A stretch of 57,237 nt of DNA from an uncultured Alphaproteobacteria bacterium. GTDB lineage: Bacteria > Pseudomonadota > Alphaproteobacteria > RF32 > CAG-239. A program made the translations under genes and the position numbers. Of this stretch, positions 26,546-36,903 are shown piece by piece (the first letter of the stretch is position 1; every line of letters starts with the position of its first letter). Where the stretch lies: positions 1 to 57,237 of the forward strand of contig CALXTO010000007.1 of NCBI GenBank assembly GCA_944391425.1, given 5' to 3'. The notes beneath the pieces are model-generated. The model worked only from the letters and a program-made list of their open reading frames with translations. It ran no database searches and was not told the DNA's origin.

Positions 26546-26570
26546 AGTGATCTGAGAGTTGATTTCATGC

Positions 26571-26601
26571 AAAAAAGTTCCGTTTTTACGGAACTTTTTT
26601 T
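26571..26601. terminator. Bidirectional terminator
   Basis: AAAAAAGTTCCGT and ACGGAACTTTTTT pair around TTTT. It serves the small DUF2934-like gene on the plus strand and the methyltransferase gene ending at 26600 on the minus strand. Confidence 0.85.
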
Positions 26602-27913
26602 AGTTTTTACGCAAGGTTACAACCCACCCGAAAACGTCTTTTCCGCCTTCGCGACGCAATACTTTTTCATCAAAATCAAGAATGGAAAAACCTTGTGCGG
26701 CACATAAGGAACGAAGATATTTTTCTCCGTGCAGAAAACGTCCGGAAAGATGCGCAAACCAGTCGCCGTCATCATATGTATTTTTGCTGGCGGTAAAGAT
26801 AAAAATTCCGCCCGGACACAGGACTTTTTCAACGCCATAAAACAATCTTTTCAAATCTCCGAAGTAGGTCAGCACATCGGCACAGACAACCAGATCAAAC
26901 TGCCGCGGCATGCTGCTCAAATACGACAGCAAATCATCATTGACAAGCTGCCGATACAAATTTTTCCGGGCTGCCTGCCGAAGCATTTCCGCAGACAAAT
27001 CAACCCCGAAAATTTCTTTGTTTTCAAACAACGGCGCCAAGTATTTTCCACACAGACCGGTCCCGCATCCGGCATCAAGAATCCGCCATTTTTTCCGGGC
27101 ATCACCATGGCAGAAAAACGCTGCTTTTTCCGCAACCAATTCCGGTGCATGATAGTCCAAATCATGCAGGCAACTTTCAAAATTTTCAGCAAAAACATCA
27201 AAAAGAGTGCGGATGTATTCGGGTTTTGAAACCGTAAAATTCTTATCCGGGTAAAAGGCATTCCACGTCTGCTGTACAATATCATTTTCCGCATATTTTT
27301 GATGCCATTCCCGCAAATGGGAATCCACAAAATTCTTTCCTTTTTCATCGGCAATTTCATACAGCCCGTAAGCAAAATCCAGATGCTGCACATCTGCTCC
27401 GCCGCTTAACTCTACCGCCCGGAGCATCTCGTCCAGCGCTTTTTTAAAACGGCACTGTTTTTGCAGCGCGCGTCCCAAATAGGCGTGCAACCACACATCT
27501 TCAGGCACGGCGCGCAAAGCTTTTTTAAAACTTTTGACAGCGGCAGTATATTTTCCTTCGGCCAGATTTATCTGTCCATTTAAAATAAGAGCCGTTTGAT
27601 TGCGAAAATCTTTTCTTAAAACCTGCCGTAAAAAAATACGGGCTTTTGAAAAGCGTCCGCTGTCATAACCGACCATGGCCAGATTAATCAGCGCTACCGG
27701 ATTTTCCGGCTGCCTTTTGCGAGCCCGGTTATAATACAGAAGCGCCCGGCCATATTTTTTTTGCAGATAGAAAATATTTCCCAAATTAACCAGCGCCGTA
27801 TAGTCGGCAGCATCATGCTTTAAAACCTGGAGGGAAAGCGCCGCCGATTTTTCATAATCGCCGTTATTATAGAAAACGGAAGCTTGTTCGTTTAATGTTT
27901 TTTCCATGGACAT
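26600..27913 (-). CDS. TPR-repeat protein fused to a class I SAM methyltransferase
   Basis: A 437-aa two-part protein. Residues 1 to about 190 are tetratricopeptide repeats (for example ADYTALVNLGNIFYLQKKYG and NPVALINLAMVGYDSGRFSK). After a linker comes a methyltransferase with WRILDAGCGTGLCGKYLAPL as the SAM-binding loop, GVDLSAEML as motif II and FDLVVCADVLTYFGDL. The TPR part probably selects a protein or lipid partner; the substrate is unknown. The start is either 27913 or two codons later; neither has a strong ribosome-binding site. tRNA-Leu lies upstream on the same strand with its own terminator. Confidence 0.85.
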   Translation of the reverse strand: MSMEKTLNEQASVFYNNGDYEKSAALSLQVLKHDAADYTALVNLGNIFYLQKKYGRALLYYNRARKRQPENPVALINLAMVGYDSGRFSKARIFLRQVLRKDFRNQTALILNGQINLAEGKYTAAVKSFKKALRAVPEDVWLHAYLGRALQKQCRFKKALDEMLRAVELSGGADVQHLDFAYGLYEIADEKGKNFVDSHLREWHQKYAENDIVQQTWNAFYPDKNFTVSKPEYIRTLFDVFAENFESCLHDLDYHAPELVAEKAAFFCHGDARKKWRILDAGCGTGLCGKYLAPLFENKEIFGVDLSAEMLRQAARKNLYRQLVNDDLLSYLSSMPRQFDLVVCADVLTYFGDLKRLFYGVEKVLCPGGIFIFTASKNTYDDGDWFAHLSGRFLHGEKYLRSLCAAQGFSILDFDEKVLRREGGKDVFGWVVTLRKN

Positions 27914-27934
27914 CCGGCTGACATTTCCGATACT

Positions 27935-27963
27935 AAAAAAGCACCTGACAAAAGGTGCTTTTC
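27935..27963 (-). terminator. Terminator of tRNA-Leu
   Basis: On the minus strand AGCACCT and AGGTGCT pair and are followed by a T-run, 5-30 bases past the tRNA CCA end. Confidence 0.8.
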
Positions 27964-27967
27964 TAAA

Positions 27968-28053
27968 TGGTAGGGGTAGTCAGACTCGAACTGACACGGC
28001 CTGAGGCCACAAGATTTTGAGTCTAGCGCGTCTACCAGTTCCGCCATACCCCC
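27968..28053 (-). tRNA. tRNA-Leu (CAA anticodon)
   Basis: The 86-nt minus-strand sequence runs from GGGGGTATGGCGGAACTGG to TACCCCTACCA. It has the long variable arm of class II tRNAs (GTGGCCTCAGGCCGT) and a T-arm with GTTCGAGTC. The anticodon loop CTCAAAA gives CAA, reading UUG leucine codons. CCA is encoded. The acceptor stem has a G-U closing pair. Confidence 0.95.
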
Positions 28054-28069
28054 GTTTGACCATGCAGCA

Positions 28070-28098
28070 TAAATAATATATTCAAACTTATTCGTCAA
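28070..28098 (-). promoter_or_regulatory. Promoter of tRNA-Leu
   Basis: On the minus strand TTGACG (28093-28098) and TATTTA (28070-28075) are 17 bp apart, ending 17 bp before the tRNA. Confidence 0.55.
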
Positions 28099-28244
28099 TC
28101 TTTTTTTTATGCTTTAGCCAACTTTTTTGTTTCCTGTCAAATTGTTTATATAATACTTGGTTTTACCGTCTCTTTTATCCACCGGTTTTGTTATTAAATA
28201 TTTTTTAGAACCCTGCAACGGAAATTTATTACAGCGAGGCTTCC

Positions 28245-28457
28245 ATGGTCAAGATGAACGTCACCAATTATTCCCTCAACAACATCAACCTGATTAATTT
28301 TCATGAATTTGCGGAAAACGACCGTAATGCTCTTATTGCCCAGATTATTGAGAACTGGGATCATAAAAGATATTTGCAGCCCGTTTCAAAATATGAAATC
28401 ATCCACCACAAGCACTCGGCATATAACCAGCATTTGTGGTGGAAGACGATTATGTAG
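28245..28457 (+). CDS. Small hypothetical protein (70 aa)
   Basis: A 70-codon frame with GCGAGG a suitable distance before its ATG. The product is polar and Asn/His-rich, without a signal or membrane segment. It contains FHEFAENDRNALIAQIIENW and ends in YNQHLWWKTIM. It ends two bases before the stop of the convergent flaF gene. No family is recognised. The frame fits the gap between tRNA-Leu and flaF neatly, but coding status rests on length and ribosome-binding site alone. Confidence 0.45.
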   Translation: MVKMNVTNYSLNNINLINFHEFAENDRNALIAQIIENWDHKRYLQPVSKYEIIHHKHSAYNQHLWWKTIM

Positions 28458-28459
28458 AA

Positions 28460-28831
28460 TTATTTGTTTTCGGCGTTGCCGGCCAAACCTTTGGCAATAT
28501 TCATATTAATATTAATCAAAACTTCCAGCTTTTGGGGCGCAGGATTGGCTATGGTGTCCATCGTTCTTTGGAAAACAAACATGGCCAGGCTTAAAATCGA
28601 ATTGCGAATTTCGATCGGCTGAGGACAATCGTCCTCATTCATGGCCGAGGCAATAATTGCCCATAGTTTGCGATTTTTTTCTAATGCTTCATCAAGTTCG
28701 CCAATACGCTCTTCCCAATTATCCTTAATGATATTTAAGGCGGAAGCCGTCCGAATCAGAGCACGGCTTTCAAGTTCGGCCTCTTTCAATCCGGAAATTT
28801 CGTTTTGCGTATAATTTTGCGAGACATCCAT
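28460..28831 (-). CDS. flaF: Flagellar biosynthesis regulator FlaF
   Basis: A 123-aa helical protein matching FlaF: ELESRALIRTASALNIIKDN, then LDEALEKNRKLWAIIASAM, the block NSILSLAMFVFQRTMD, and the C-terminus KLEVLININMNIAKGLAGN. In Caulobacter and Brucella FlaF works with FlbT to control flagellin synthesis and secretion. Here it is isolated from the flagellin gene (46881-48515), and no flbT is seen in the window. Confidence 0.85.
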   Translation of the reverse strand: MDVSQNYTQNEISGLKEAELESRALIRTASALNIIKDNWEERIGELDEALEKNRKLWAIIASAMNEDDCPQPIEIRNSILSLAMFVFQRTMDTIANPAPQKLEVLININMNIAKGLAGNAENK

Positions 28832-28932
28832 TCAATAAAATCCTTATTATAAAATATTTTTTAACGTTATTATTATAATATATTTAAAGTTACGGAAAAG
28901 TAAAGATTATAAAAATTTTACGGGAACCAGAA

Positions 28933-29808
28933 ATGAAAAAAACAACAGCTTTTCTTTGGGTGGCATTTATATCCGCAATTTGCATTTTCAGAGCCGAAGC
29001 CTTTGTCCGCTATGAAGACAAACATCCGCAGAAAGTTCGGGACATCCGTATTACGGGGTTTATCGACTACGCCCCTTTCGGATATACGGAACATCCGGAT
29101 GAAGTTGTACGCGGGCGGTTTTTTACTGTTTTTCAGCCGATGCTTGACACGTTTGCAAAAGAAAATAACTTGGAAATTACCTATGACGTGCAGAAAAAAG
29201 ATTTTCTCACCCTGGTACAGGAAGTCCGCAAAGGCAAATTGGATCTGGTGCTCGGGGCTTATCATCAGACCGAATTATTTAAAGGTCTGGGACTGGTATA
29301 TCCGGCCATGATTACCAACAATATCACTGTTTTTATGCTGCCGCACCGCGTCGGCGAGGTAAAAAAAACGGATGATCTGAAAAAGCTGAAAGGTGTGCGC
29401 ATTGCCAAAGAATTTTACAGCGACTTTGTTGAAAACAAGCTTAAAGAATACAATCTTGAAACCGTAAACACCGAATATGAGCTTTTTGAAAAACTTTTTA
29501 CCCAAAAGGCGGATTATATTCTCGGCAGCCATTATTATATCCTGATAGAAGCAGCCAAACTCGGTCTCGGTAACCAAATCAGCCCCGCCAAACAGGCGCT
29601 TTGGCAGGTACCGATGTTTGTCGGCGTTTCCAAAATCTCGCCGCAAAGAAAGTTTATTGTCCAGAAGCTGACCCGTTATCTTGAAAAACCCGAGAATCAG
29701 GAAATTATCCGCCAAAACCTGATCCGTATCGTCAACGAGGCGTTGGAAAAAGGACAAAGCATCGTTCCTCCGACTTTTGATCAGAAAGAAGAAAAAAATA
29801 ACAACTGA
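28933..29808 (+). CDS. Periplasmic solute-binding protein, family 3-like
   Basis: A 291-aa secreted protein with a signal peptide ending AEAF near residue 24. The mature part follows the two-lobe binding-protein fold: RDIRITGFIDYAPFGY opens lobe 1, KGKLDLVLGAYHQTELFKGL is the typical DLVLG turn, and ADYILGSHYYILIEAAKLGL marks return to lobe 1. This fold binds amino acids or similar ligands for an ABC transporter or a sensor. No permease or ATPase gene is adjacent, so it may serve a distant transporter. The next genes (GST, lipoprotein) are unrelated but co-directional. Confidence 0.8.
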   Translation: MKKTTAFLWVAFISAICIFRAEAFVRYEDKHPQKVRDIRITGFIDYAPFGYTEHPDEVVRGRFFTVFQPMLDTFAKENNLEITYDVQKKDFLTLVQEVRKGKLDLVLGAYHQTELFKGLGLVYPAMITNNITVFMLPHRVGEVKKTDDLKKLKGVRIAKEFYSDFVENKLKEYNLETVNTEYELFEKLFTQKADYILGSHYYILIEAAKLGLGNQISPAKQALWQVPMFVGVSKISPQRKFIVQKLTRYLEKPENQEIIRQNLIRIVNEALEKGQSIVPPTFDQKEEKNNN

Positions 29809-29873
29809 AATGCCGCTTGACCTTTAAATTTCAGCGGCTAATATGGAAATATAAGTTAAAAAGGTTTTGCATC

Positions 29874-30539
29874 ATGGTATTGTTAATTCATCATCCGGTT
29901 TCTCCCCATGCCCGCAAAGTCAGGCTGCAGATGAGCGAAAAAAAAATGCTGTTTATCCTGCGGGAAGAAGAACCGTGGAAACTCTCGGAAGATGTTTATA
30001 AGCTTAATCCGGCCGGAGAGCTGCCGATTTTTCTTAATGACGGACAGGTTGTCTGCGGCAACAACGCAATCTGCGAATATCTGGAAGAAATTTCCAAAGA
30101 AGTTTCATTGTTGTGGGGAGATGTCCGGCAAAAAGCGGAAATCCGCCGTCTGACGGAATGGTTTGACAATAAATTTTATTACGAAGTATACCGCAATCTG
30201 GTTTTTGAAAAAGTTCACAAGCGTTTTGCCAAAGGCAGCGCACCTGATTCAAGAATTTTAAAAGCCGGGTTGAACAACCTTAACTTTCATATGGAATATA
30301 CCGACTGGCTGCTGGAACGCCGCAAGTGGCTGGCCGGTGATGAACTGTCTTTGGCAGACCTGGCGGCAGCGGCTCAGTTTTCAATTATAGACTATTTGGG
30401 CGACGTTCCATGGGATGATTTTAAAAATACGAAACTTTGGTATTCCAAAATGAAATCCCGTCCCTCTTTCAAAGATATTCTGAAAGACAATATCCGGGGG
30501 ATTCTGCCGGCTAAACATTATGCGAATCTGGATTTTTAA
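29874..30539 (+). CDS. Glutathione S-transferase-like protein
   Basis: From the ATG at 29874 (AAGG upstream) this is a 221-aa thioredoxin-fold plus helical-domain protein. It begins MVLLIHHPVSPHARKVRLQM, where the S-P-x-x-RKVR pattern marks the glutathione site. NPAGELPIFLNDGQVV has the cis-Pro, and the NAICEYLEE segment follows. The C-terminal WLAGDELSLADLAAAAQFS is the conserved N-capping/hydrophobic-staple region. The class and substrate are unknown. It is followed 3 bp later by a lipoprotein gene. Confidence 0.88.
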   Translation: MVLLIHHPVSPHARKVRLQMSEKKMLFILREEEPWKLSEDVYKLNPAGELPIFLNDGQVVCGNNAICEYLEEISKEVSLLWGDVRQKAEIRRLTEWFDNKFYYEVYRNLVFEKVHKRFAKGSAPDSRILKAGLNNLNFHMEYTDWLLERRKWLAGDELSLADLAAAAQFSIIDYLGDVPWDDFKNTKLWYSKMKSRPSFKDILKDNIRGILPAKHYANLDF

Positions 30540-30542
30540 ACA

Positions 30543-30989
30543 ATGAATAAGAACTTTTCTTTTGTACTGTTGTTTTTGTTTTTGAGCTCATGTACCCTTT
30601 TATCAAAAGGCAGCGGACAGGTTGTATACCATTGGGAAAAGACCAATACCGGCGTTGAAAAGTTTTCCCGTGACCATGCCGAATGCCTGGTGGAAGCCAA
30701 AGAATTCACCTTTATTCCCGATTTTCGTTCCTGGTTTTATACCGAAGAAACCAAACTCAACACTCGCGCTGACTGGAAGTCGGATAAAGGAATATGGGCC
30801 AGTTACATTCCATATCCCGGCGCGCAGCCGCTGATCGTTAACTCCAGATATAAAGACGAAGACATTAGTCCTGCGGATTACAGCAAATGCATGCGGGATA
30901 GAGGTTACTGGAAAAGAACGCACGATATTCCGGAAATTACCAATATTAACCTTTACAAAGCGCGTTGGCCTTTTTCGCCGCCGGAGTAG
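30543..30989 (+). CDS. Putative lipoprotein
   Basis: A 148-aa protein with a lipoprotein signal (MNKNFSFVLLFLFLSSC, lipobox LSSC). The mature region contains two Cys (AECLVEAKEF and YSKCMRDRGY). The arrangement of HAECLVEA early and YSKCMRDRGYW late recalls small outer-membrane lipoproteins, but the family is not recognised. It starts 3 bp after the GST gene. Its 3' end overlaps the convergent outer-membrane factor gene by 44 bases. Confidence 0.7.
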   Translation: MNKNFSFVLLFLFLSSCTLLSKGSGQVVYHWEKTNTGVEKFSRDHAECLVEAKEFTFIPDFRSWFYTEETKLNTRADWKSDKGIWASYIPYPGAQPLIVNSRYKDEDISPADYSKCMRDRGYWKRTHDIPEITNINLYKARWPFSPPE

Positions 30990-32397
30990 CAACGGGCTTG
31001 TAGCCGCCGCCTACCGCTTTATAAAAACTGATAATATTCTGATAGATAGCTGCATTGCTGGCAGCCATTTCGTTTTCCGAACTTAATAAATCCTGTTGAG
31101 CCGTCAACACATCACTAAAACTGATCAATCCCTGTTTATATTTTCCCAGCGTTAAAGACGATACTTTTCTTTGCGCGGAAACTGCCTGACGGGCGGAAGC
31201 ATTGCGGTTGTATTCCTTTTCCACATTTACCATGGCATTTCGTATTTCCGCCGCGGCATTCAAAATACTGGCCTTATAAAGGTAGAGATCCTCTTTGGCG
31301 ATTGACTTTTGCAGTTCGACATTATTCATCAAAGCTCCCCAATGGAACAGCGGCAACGTTATGCTCGGCGAATAGCTGTACATATCGTGATCCGGACTAA
31401 CCAGACGATGGATGTTCGGCCCCTGATATCCGATAAATCCGCTGAGGCTGACAGAAGGGAACAGTTCGGCAATGGCCTGCCCGATTTTGGCGTTCTGGGC
31501 AACCAGCTGCTGCTCGGATACCTGAACATCCGGCCGGTTACGGATAACGTCAACCGGCAGGGCGTATAGACGTTGCAAATCATAGGCAAACGGCGCCGCA
31601 ACCAAATTATGTTCAGGATTATCAAGCATATCTTTCAGCTCCCCCGGAAGGCGTCCGGTTAAAATGGCCAGCGCATTTTCATAAGCTTCCACCTGCTGCT
31701 CCAGCTGCGGAATCAGCATACTTGTCGTTTTGACGGCATAACTGGCCTGATTAAGCGCGATGTCATCAGCCAGACCGGCCTGTGATTTTTGCTTAACCAG
31801 GTCATAAATCGACTTTTGCAAAACCAGATTTTTTTGGGAAATGCGCAGCTGTTCCTGTGCCTGCCTCAGGCTGACGTAATCCGCGGCGATTTCTGCCGTA
31901 AGGGAAAGGCGGACGTTGTTCAAATTGGCTGCCGCTTCCCGAACCAGAGCCAGAGAACTTTCGGTCAGACGCCGGCCGCCGCCCCAGATATCCAACTCCC
32001 AGCTGGCATCTATCCCCAGCTGGTAATAATCCGTTGAAAGGGGTATTCCGTAACTGACGCTGTCTTTGACATAATGATAACTGCCGTCGGCATCAAAATC
32101 AGGAAAGTTCTGTACGGCATTAATCCGCAGGCTTTGGCGCGCCTGACGCAGTTTTTCCACTGCGGCGCCGATGGTAGGGCTGTAGTTCACCCCGCGGGCG
32201 ATTAGCGTATTCAGAAACGGATCATTAAACTGCTTATACCAGTCGAGAGAAACTTCAGACGCGGCCTGCGGATTTAATTGCAGACTCTGTTCAATTGACG
32301 CATCGGGATAAAATTTCGGCCTTTTGTAATCGGGGCCGACGGTGCAAGAAGCCGCCAACAGCAGGCTTAGAACAGCAAAACCGTTTTTATTGTACAT
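30946..32397 (-). CDS. RND outer-membrane factor lipoprotein (NodT/OprM-like)
   Basis: A 483-aa TolC-family channel. The lipobox LAASC follows the signal [14 protein letters not shown], and [12 protein letters not shown] is the classic start of the mature NodT/OprM family. Two duplicated helical repeats follow, the second with [20 protein letters not shown]. It forms the trimeric outer-membrane duct of the pump encoded upstream. I choose the ATG at 32397 because GGAGG lies 5 bases before it; the GTG two codons earlier overlaps that site. The start overlaps the end of the RND gene by 11 bases. Confidence 0.93.
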   Translation of the reverse strand: MYNKNGFAVLSLLLAASCTVGPDYKRPKFYPDASIEQSLQLNPQAASEVSLDWYKQFNDPFLNTLIARGVNYSPTIGAAVEKLRQARQSLRINAVQNFPDFDADGSYHYVKDSVSYGIPLSTDYYQLGIDASWELDIWGGGRRLTESSLALVREAAANLNNVRLSLTAEIAADYVSLRQAQEQLRISQKNLVLQKSIYDLVKQKSQAGLADDIALNQASYAVKTTSMLIPQLEQQVEAYENALAILTGRLPGELKDMLDNPEHNLVAAPFAYDLQRLYALPVDVIRNRPDVQVSEQQLVAQNAKIGQAIAELFPSVSLSGFIGYQGPNIHRLVSPDHDMYSYSPSITLPLFHWGALMNNVELQKSIAKEDLYLYKASILNAAAEIRNAMVNVEKEYNRNASARQAVSAQRKVSSLTLGKYKQGLISFSDVLTAQQDLLSSENEMAASNAAIYQNIISFYKAVGGGYKPVATPAAKKANALCKG

Positions 32398-35300
32398 TAT
32401 CACCTCCGTTGCCGGAATTTGAACGTCCTTTGCCGGCTCCGCGCGGCCGTGCTTTGGGGCGAACGCTTCCCGACCGTTCTTTTATGCTTTCAAACAAGGC
32501 AAACAATGCCGGAATGAAAATGATGCCGACAAAGGTTGCCGCAATCATTCCGAAAAAGACCGACGTGCCGATGGCAATCTGGCTTGAGGCTCCCGCTCCG
32601 GTGGCCACGACCATCGGAAAGACACCCAAAATAAAAGTAAGAGCCGTCATCAAAACCGCGCGGAACCTTTCCCCAGCTCCTTTTTGAGACGCTTCCAGAA
32701 TCGAATCTCCCGCTTCGCGGTAGGATTTGGTAAATTCGACAATCAGAATCGCGTTTTTGGCAGCCAGCCCTATCAGCATGATCAATCCCAGCTGGGCATA
32801 GATACTCAGTGCCTGCCCCATAATGTGCAGCCCGATTATGGCTCCGAGAATGGCAAAAACGGTTGAAAACATAACTGAAAACGCCAGCATCCAGCTTTCA
32901 TAAAGGGCAACCAGAAACAAATAACAAAATATCAGCGCCAGAGCAATCAGAAAAACAGCCAGTCCGGAAGCTTCAACTTCCTGCAGGCTCAGCCCCGTCC
33001 AGGCGATTTCATAATCATGAGGCAAAAGTTTAGACGCCGCGTCAGCCACCGCATCAATTGCCGTTCCCGTACTGACGCCGTTGCCGGTTTGTGCAACAAT
33101 GGAGGCGTCGGTATACTGGTTGTAACGGTAAATGATTTTGGGCGAAAGAATTGTCTTTACATCGGCAAAACTGCTGATTTTGATCAGGCTGCCGTCCGTT
33201 GAACGGACATAGAGGTTTTCCACGTCTTCAATATCTTTGCGATAAGGAGAATCCGCCTGAATAATGACTTTGTTGACCTGACCGCTGAGCGTAATATTGT
33301 TAACATAACGGGATCCCAGGTTATTTGACAAGGCTTCAAACAAATTGGAAACGGGTATCTTATAACTTTCGAGTTTGGTACGGTCTATATCCAGATAAAT
33401 ATGCGGCGTGTCTGATGTAAAAGTGCTGAACGCATAGGCCAGATCAGGGCTTTCGTTCAAACCGCCCAAAAATTTTTCCAGCACGACAAAGAGGTCTCCC
33501 GGCGTTGCAGAACCTCCGGTTGCCAACAACTCCAAAGACAAACCGTCGCTTTGTCCGACACCGGGAATCGACGGAGGCGCAAAAAAATTGACTTCCGCGG
33601 CCGGGTTGTTGCCGAACTCGGCCAAAAGATCTTTTGTCAAAGATTCAATGGAAAGTTTTTTTGATTTGCGCTTGGACCAATCCTCCAACCCGATGACGCC
33701 AAGCGCCACGTTTTCTCCGCCGCCGCCCAGCATGGAATAACCGGCGACAGACATAAAATATTTTATTCCCGGCATTGTCAGCGCTCTTGCGGAAATATCT
33801 TCCAGCAATGCGTTGGTTTGGCTGATCGGTGCCGTTTCATCCAACTGGATATTGGCAAAAATAATGCCCTGATCCTCTTCAGGCAAAAATGACGTCGGCG
33901 TCACCTTAAATCCGAATGCCACCAGAACGATTGTTCCCAAAATAACCAACGCCGTTATTTTTAAATATGAAGAAAAATAACCGACAATACTGACGTACTT
34001 TTCTTTAAAATAATCAATCGTATCGTCAAACCATTTGAAAAATCCGTGCGGCTGCTTTTTTTTATCATCACGCAAAAAGATAGCACATAACGAAGGGCTG
34101 AGTGTTAACGCGTTAAAGGCCGAAAAGACTACTGCCGTGGCAATGGTAACGGCAAACTGCTGATAAATTTTTCCGGTGATGCCGGCCATCAACCCCACGG
34201 GAATAAAAATCGACAACAAAACGAAAGTGGTTGCGACAATGGCGCTGCCAATCTGCTGCATGGCTTTGACCGATGCGCTTTTGGCATCCATTTTTTCATA
34301 AGACATCAAATATTCCACACGTTCCACGACAATAATGGCATCATCCACCACAAGGCCGATAGCGAGAATCATGGCAAACAGCGTCAGGATGTTGATGTCA
34401 AAACCTAAGACGTAGATGACGGCAAACGTCGCTATCAGAGAAACCGGAATCGTAATCAGCGGGATCAGCGTGGTGTGGAACTTTTGCAAAAAGATATAGG
34501 TTACCAAAACAACTAAAGAAAACGTAATAACCAACGTTTCAATAATACCGGAAATGGACGCCCGGACATAATCCGTCGAATCGTAAGCCACCTGAAACTC
34601 CATATCTTCGGGAAAAGTTTTGGATAATTTTTCAATTTCCTTCCGGACATCATTCATAATATTCAGGGAATTTGATCCGGGCGTTTGGCTTAAGCCGATA
34701 ATCACCGCCGGCGCATTGTCATAATGGGCAATCATATTGTAGCTATCGGCACCGAGTTCTATTCTCGCTACGTCTTTCAAACGGACAATGCCGCCGTCGG
34801 CAGAAGTAGTTACGACGATATTCTCAAAGTCGTCAACCGTATTCAATAGACCTTTAGCGGTAAGAGAAAGCACGATAGCCGTGTCCGGAGCGCTGGGTGC
34901 CGAACCGATTTCTCCGATGGAAGCCTGAATGTTCTGAGAAGAAATGGCGTTGACAATATCCGTACTGTCCAGCCCCAAAGATGAAAGTTTGTCCGGATTA
35001 AGCCAGACGCGCATTGAATATTGCGGTCCGTAAATAGATACGTCCCCGATACCTTTGACGCGAGCCAGCGGATTTTTAATATTGGTATAGGCAAAGTTGC
35101 TGAGATACAAATCACTGTATGTATTATTGGGCGAGCGCAAAACGAGCATACCCAGAATATTGGACATTTGCGTTGTTACTTCAACACCTTCCTGGGTGAC
35201 AATGGCAGGCAGTTGTGACATCACCTGCTGCAAGCGATTTTGAACCTTAACCTGGGCAATATCCGGATCCGTGCCAATGTCAAACGTAATAGTCAGGGTA

Positions 35301-35566
35301 TAGGAGCCGTTATCGTCAGAAGTGGAAGACATGTAAAGCATGTCTTCAACGCCGTTAATCTGGTTCTCAATCGGAACAGCCACCGTATCCACCAATACCT
35401 GAGCATTGGCTCCCGGATATGTTGTGCTGACGACAATCTGCGGCGGAGTAATCTGCGGATACTGCGAAACCGGCAAAACCGCGATGGCCAGCAGGCCCAG
35501 CAGTATCATGATGATGGAAATCACGCCCGCGAAACGCGGCTTGTCAATAAAATACTCGGAAAACAT
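32387..35566 (-). CDS. RND efflux transporter, second system
   Basis: A 1059-aa RND pump of the AcrB/MexF type. It begins [20 protein letters not shown]. The proton-relay Asp pair lies in [19 protein letters not shown]-terminal cytosolic tail rich in Arg, Lys, Gly and Ser ([17 protein letters not shown]) extends beyond the usual end. Its first codon overlaps the adaptor stop (TGATG). Together with the adaptor and channel genes it forms a complete tripartite system. It is related to, but clearly different from, the pump at 14000-17104. Confidence 0.94.
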   Translation of the reverse strand: MFSEYFIDKPRFAGVISIIMILLGLLAIAVLPVSQYPQITPPQIVVSTTYPGANAQVLVDTVAVPIENQINGVEDMLYMSSTSDDNGSYTLTITFDIGTDPDIAQVKVQNRLQQVMSQLPAIVTQEGVEVTTQMSNILGMLVLRSPNNTYSDLYLSNFAYTNIKNPLARVKGIGDVSIYGPQYSMRVWLNPDKLSSLGLDSTDIVNAISSQNIQASIGEIGSAPSAPDTAIVLSLTAKGLLNTVDDFENIVVTTSADGGIVRLKDVARIELGADSYNMIAHYDNAPAVIIGLSQTPGSNSLNIMNDVRKEIEKLSKTFPEDMEFQVAYDSTDYVRASISGIIETLVITFSLVVLVTYIFLQKFHTTLIPLITIPVSLIATFAVIYVLGFDINILTLFAMILAIGLVVDDAIIVVERVEYLMSYEKMDAKSASVKAMQQIGSAIVATTFVLLSIFIPVGLMAGITGKIYQQFAVTIATAVVFSAFNALTLSPSLCAIFLRDDKKKQPHGFFKWFDDTIDYFKEKYVSIVGYFSSYLKITALVILGTIVLVAFGFKVTPTSFLPEEDQGIIFANIQLDETAPISQTNALLEDISARALTMPGIKYFMSVAGYSMLGGGGENVALGVIGLEDWSKRKSKKLSIESLTKDLLAEFGNNPAAEVNFFAPPSIPGVGQSDGLSLELLATGGSATPGDLFVVLEKFLGGLNESPDLAYAFSTFTSDTPHIYLDIDRTKLESYKIPVSNLFEALSNNLGSRYVNNITLSGQVNKVIIQADSPYRKDIEDVENLYVRSTDGSLIKISSFADVKTILSPKIIYRYNQYTDASIVAQTGNGVSTGTAIDAVADAASKLLPHDYEIAWTGLSLQEVEASGLAVFLIALALIFCYLFLVALYESWMLAFSVMFSTVFAILGAIIGLHIMGQALSIYAQLGLIMLIGLAAKNAILIVEFTKSYREAGDSILEASQKGAGERFRAVLMTALTFILGVFPMVVATGAGASSQIAIGTSVFFGMIAATFVGIIFIPALFALFESIKERSGSVRPKARPRGAGKGRSNSGNGGDNVQ

Positions 35567-36714
35567 CAGTCTTTCTCCCCGGCAGCTACTTTTATCTTAA
35601 CTTTGGCGTCTTTGGAAATCCGCCCGACCTTGTCAACCACCAGATATTCCCCGTCGGCAAACTTGTTGCCGACCAGATAATCGCTGCCGACTGTCGTAAT
35701 GATATTGACCGGCGTTTTTAAAAGCTGATTGTTTTTGACGGTGTAAACATAAGCTCCTTCCGGCGCCAGCGTGACATAATTCTGCCGGATCAAAAAAGCT
35801 CCTTTGACCACACGCTCCAGCAGGACATCCACATAAGCGTTCGCCACCAGTTCTTTGCCTGGATTGGCAAAATCTGCGTAAATCGAGATGGAATTTGTCG
35901 TTTTATCGAGCTCGTTGCCGGTGAATTTGAAAACGCCGCTGCGGGAATAAGTTTTACCGTCTGCCAGACGCAAGCGTATGCTTTCACCGTTAAAGAGGTT
36001 TCCGTCTGCATGACGTGAAATTTCATCCAAATATTCTTTGTCGCTGATGGAAAAAACAACCCGAATCGGATCATACTGGATAATCTTTAGTAGCGGAGAC
36101 GATGCCGGGGAAACATAATTGCCACGGGTAAGGTCGACATTTCCGACCTGCCCGGAAATCGGGGACTGCAAGATGGTGTAATCATATAAAACCCTGGCTT
36201 TATCAAGATTGGCCCGAGCCTCTTCCAAAACGCCTTGTGCACTTAAAAACTGGGCTTTGGCGCTATCCAGTTCGCTTTGCGAAACAGCTTTGATTCCGGC
36301 TCTTTTGATCCTTTGATAATAGCTTTTGGCATTATTGTAGTCTGCCTGAGCCTGAACAACCGCCGATTTGGCTGCGTCCAGTTCTGCCTTGTACTCCCGC
36401 TGGTCAATCAGCAACAGGTTATCGCCCGCCTTAACCTCCTGTCCGCCTTCGACCCAGACTTCGTCAATATAACCGCTGACATTGGGCACCAGATCAACGG
36501 AACGGATGGGCGTAATATAGCCGATATATTTCTTTTTTATTGTCGTATCCGAAGGTTTCAGGGGAATAACGTTTAAAGTAATCTCGGGCGCCGGTTTGGA
36601 AACCGCTGAACGCGCCGTGCCCCAAAAAGACACATAGACTGCGGATAAAACGACTGCCGTAAGCAAGACCAGCAAAAAACGGACATAATTTTTGTCTTTA
36701 ATGTTCTTAGGCAT
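35566..36714 (-). CDS. RND periplasmic adaptor protein, second system
   Basis: A 382-aa membrane-fusion protein with an N-terminal membrane anchor ([20 protein letters not shown]). The barrel-sandwich segments ([20 protein letters not shown] and [20 protein letters not shown]) flank a coiled-coil hairpin of about 60 residues. It heads the MFP-RND-OMF operon. No regulator gene is adjacent; an inverted repeat at 36759-36778 upstream is a possible operator. Confidence 0.93.
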   Translation of the reverse strand: MPKNIKDKNYVRFLLVLLTAVVLSAVYVSFWGTARSAVSKPAPEITLNVIPLKPSDTTIKKKYIGYITPIRSVDLVPNVSGYIDEVWVEGGQEVKAGDNLLLIDQREYKAELDAAKSAVVQAQADYNNAKSYYQRIKRAGIKAVSQSELDSAKAQFLSAQGVLEEARANLDKARVLYDYTILQSPISGQVGNVDLTRGNYVSPASSPLLKIIQYDPIRVVFSISDKEYLDEISRHADGNLFNGESIRLRLADGKTYSRSGVFKFTGNELDKTTNSISIYADFANPGKELVANAYVDVLLERVVKGAFLIRQNYVTLAPEGAYVYTVKNNQLLKTPVNIITTVGSDYLVGNKFADGEYLVVDKVGRISKDAKVKIKVAAGEKD

Positions 36715-36758
36715 AACCTTTCCCCGAAAAACGTTTAAAACGACTTAAGCTTTTAAAT

Positions 36759-36791
36759 AATTAGCCTGCCCGCTAATTCAATACGGCTAAT
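36759..36791. promoter_or_regulatory. Inverted repeats upstream of the second efflux operon
   Basis: AATTAGC-CTGCCC-GCTAATT (36759-36778) is a perfect 7-bp inverted repeat. A third related half-site, GGCTAAT, sits at 36785-36791. They lie 45-75 bp before the adaptor start, where an operator is expected. The protein that binds is unknown. Confidence 0.4.
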
Positions 36792-36903
36792 AAAAGATGA
36801 TTTTTGTTTATTTTTTAGCTTTTTACTTGGCGGCAAATAAAAATTATTGTACTTTTGCTGGTATCTGTGGTAATTTGCCTTTAAATCTCAAGGACGTTAA
36901 AAC

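Noticed and set aside
26380..26568. Minus-strand frame of 62 codons, very rich in Glu, Leu and Asp, opposite the first DUF2934-like gene
   Set aside because: It is the mirror of the Lys/Ser codon repeats on the plus strand, has no ribosome-binding site, and the plus-strand gene has a promoter, ribosome-binding site, homologs and terminator.
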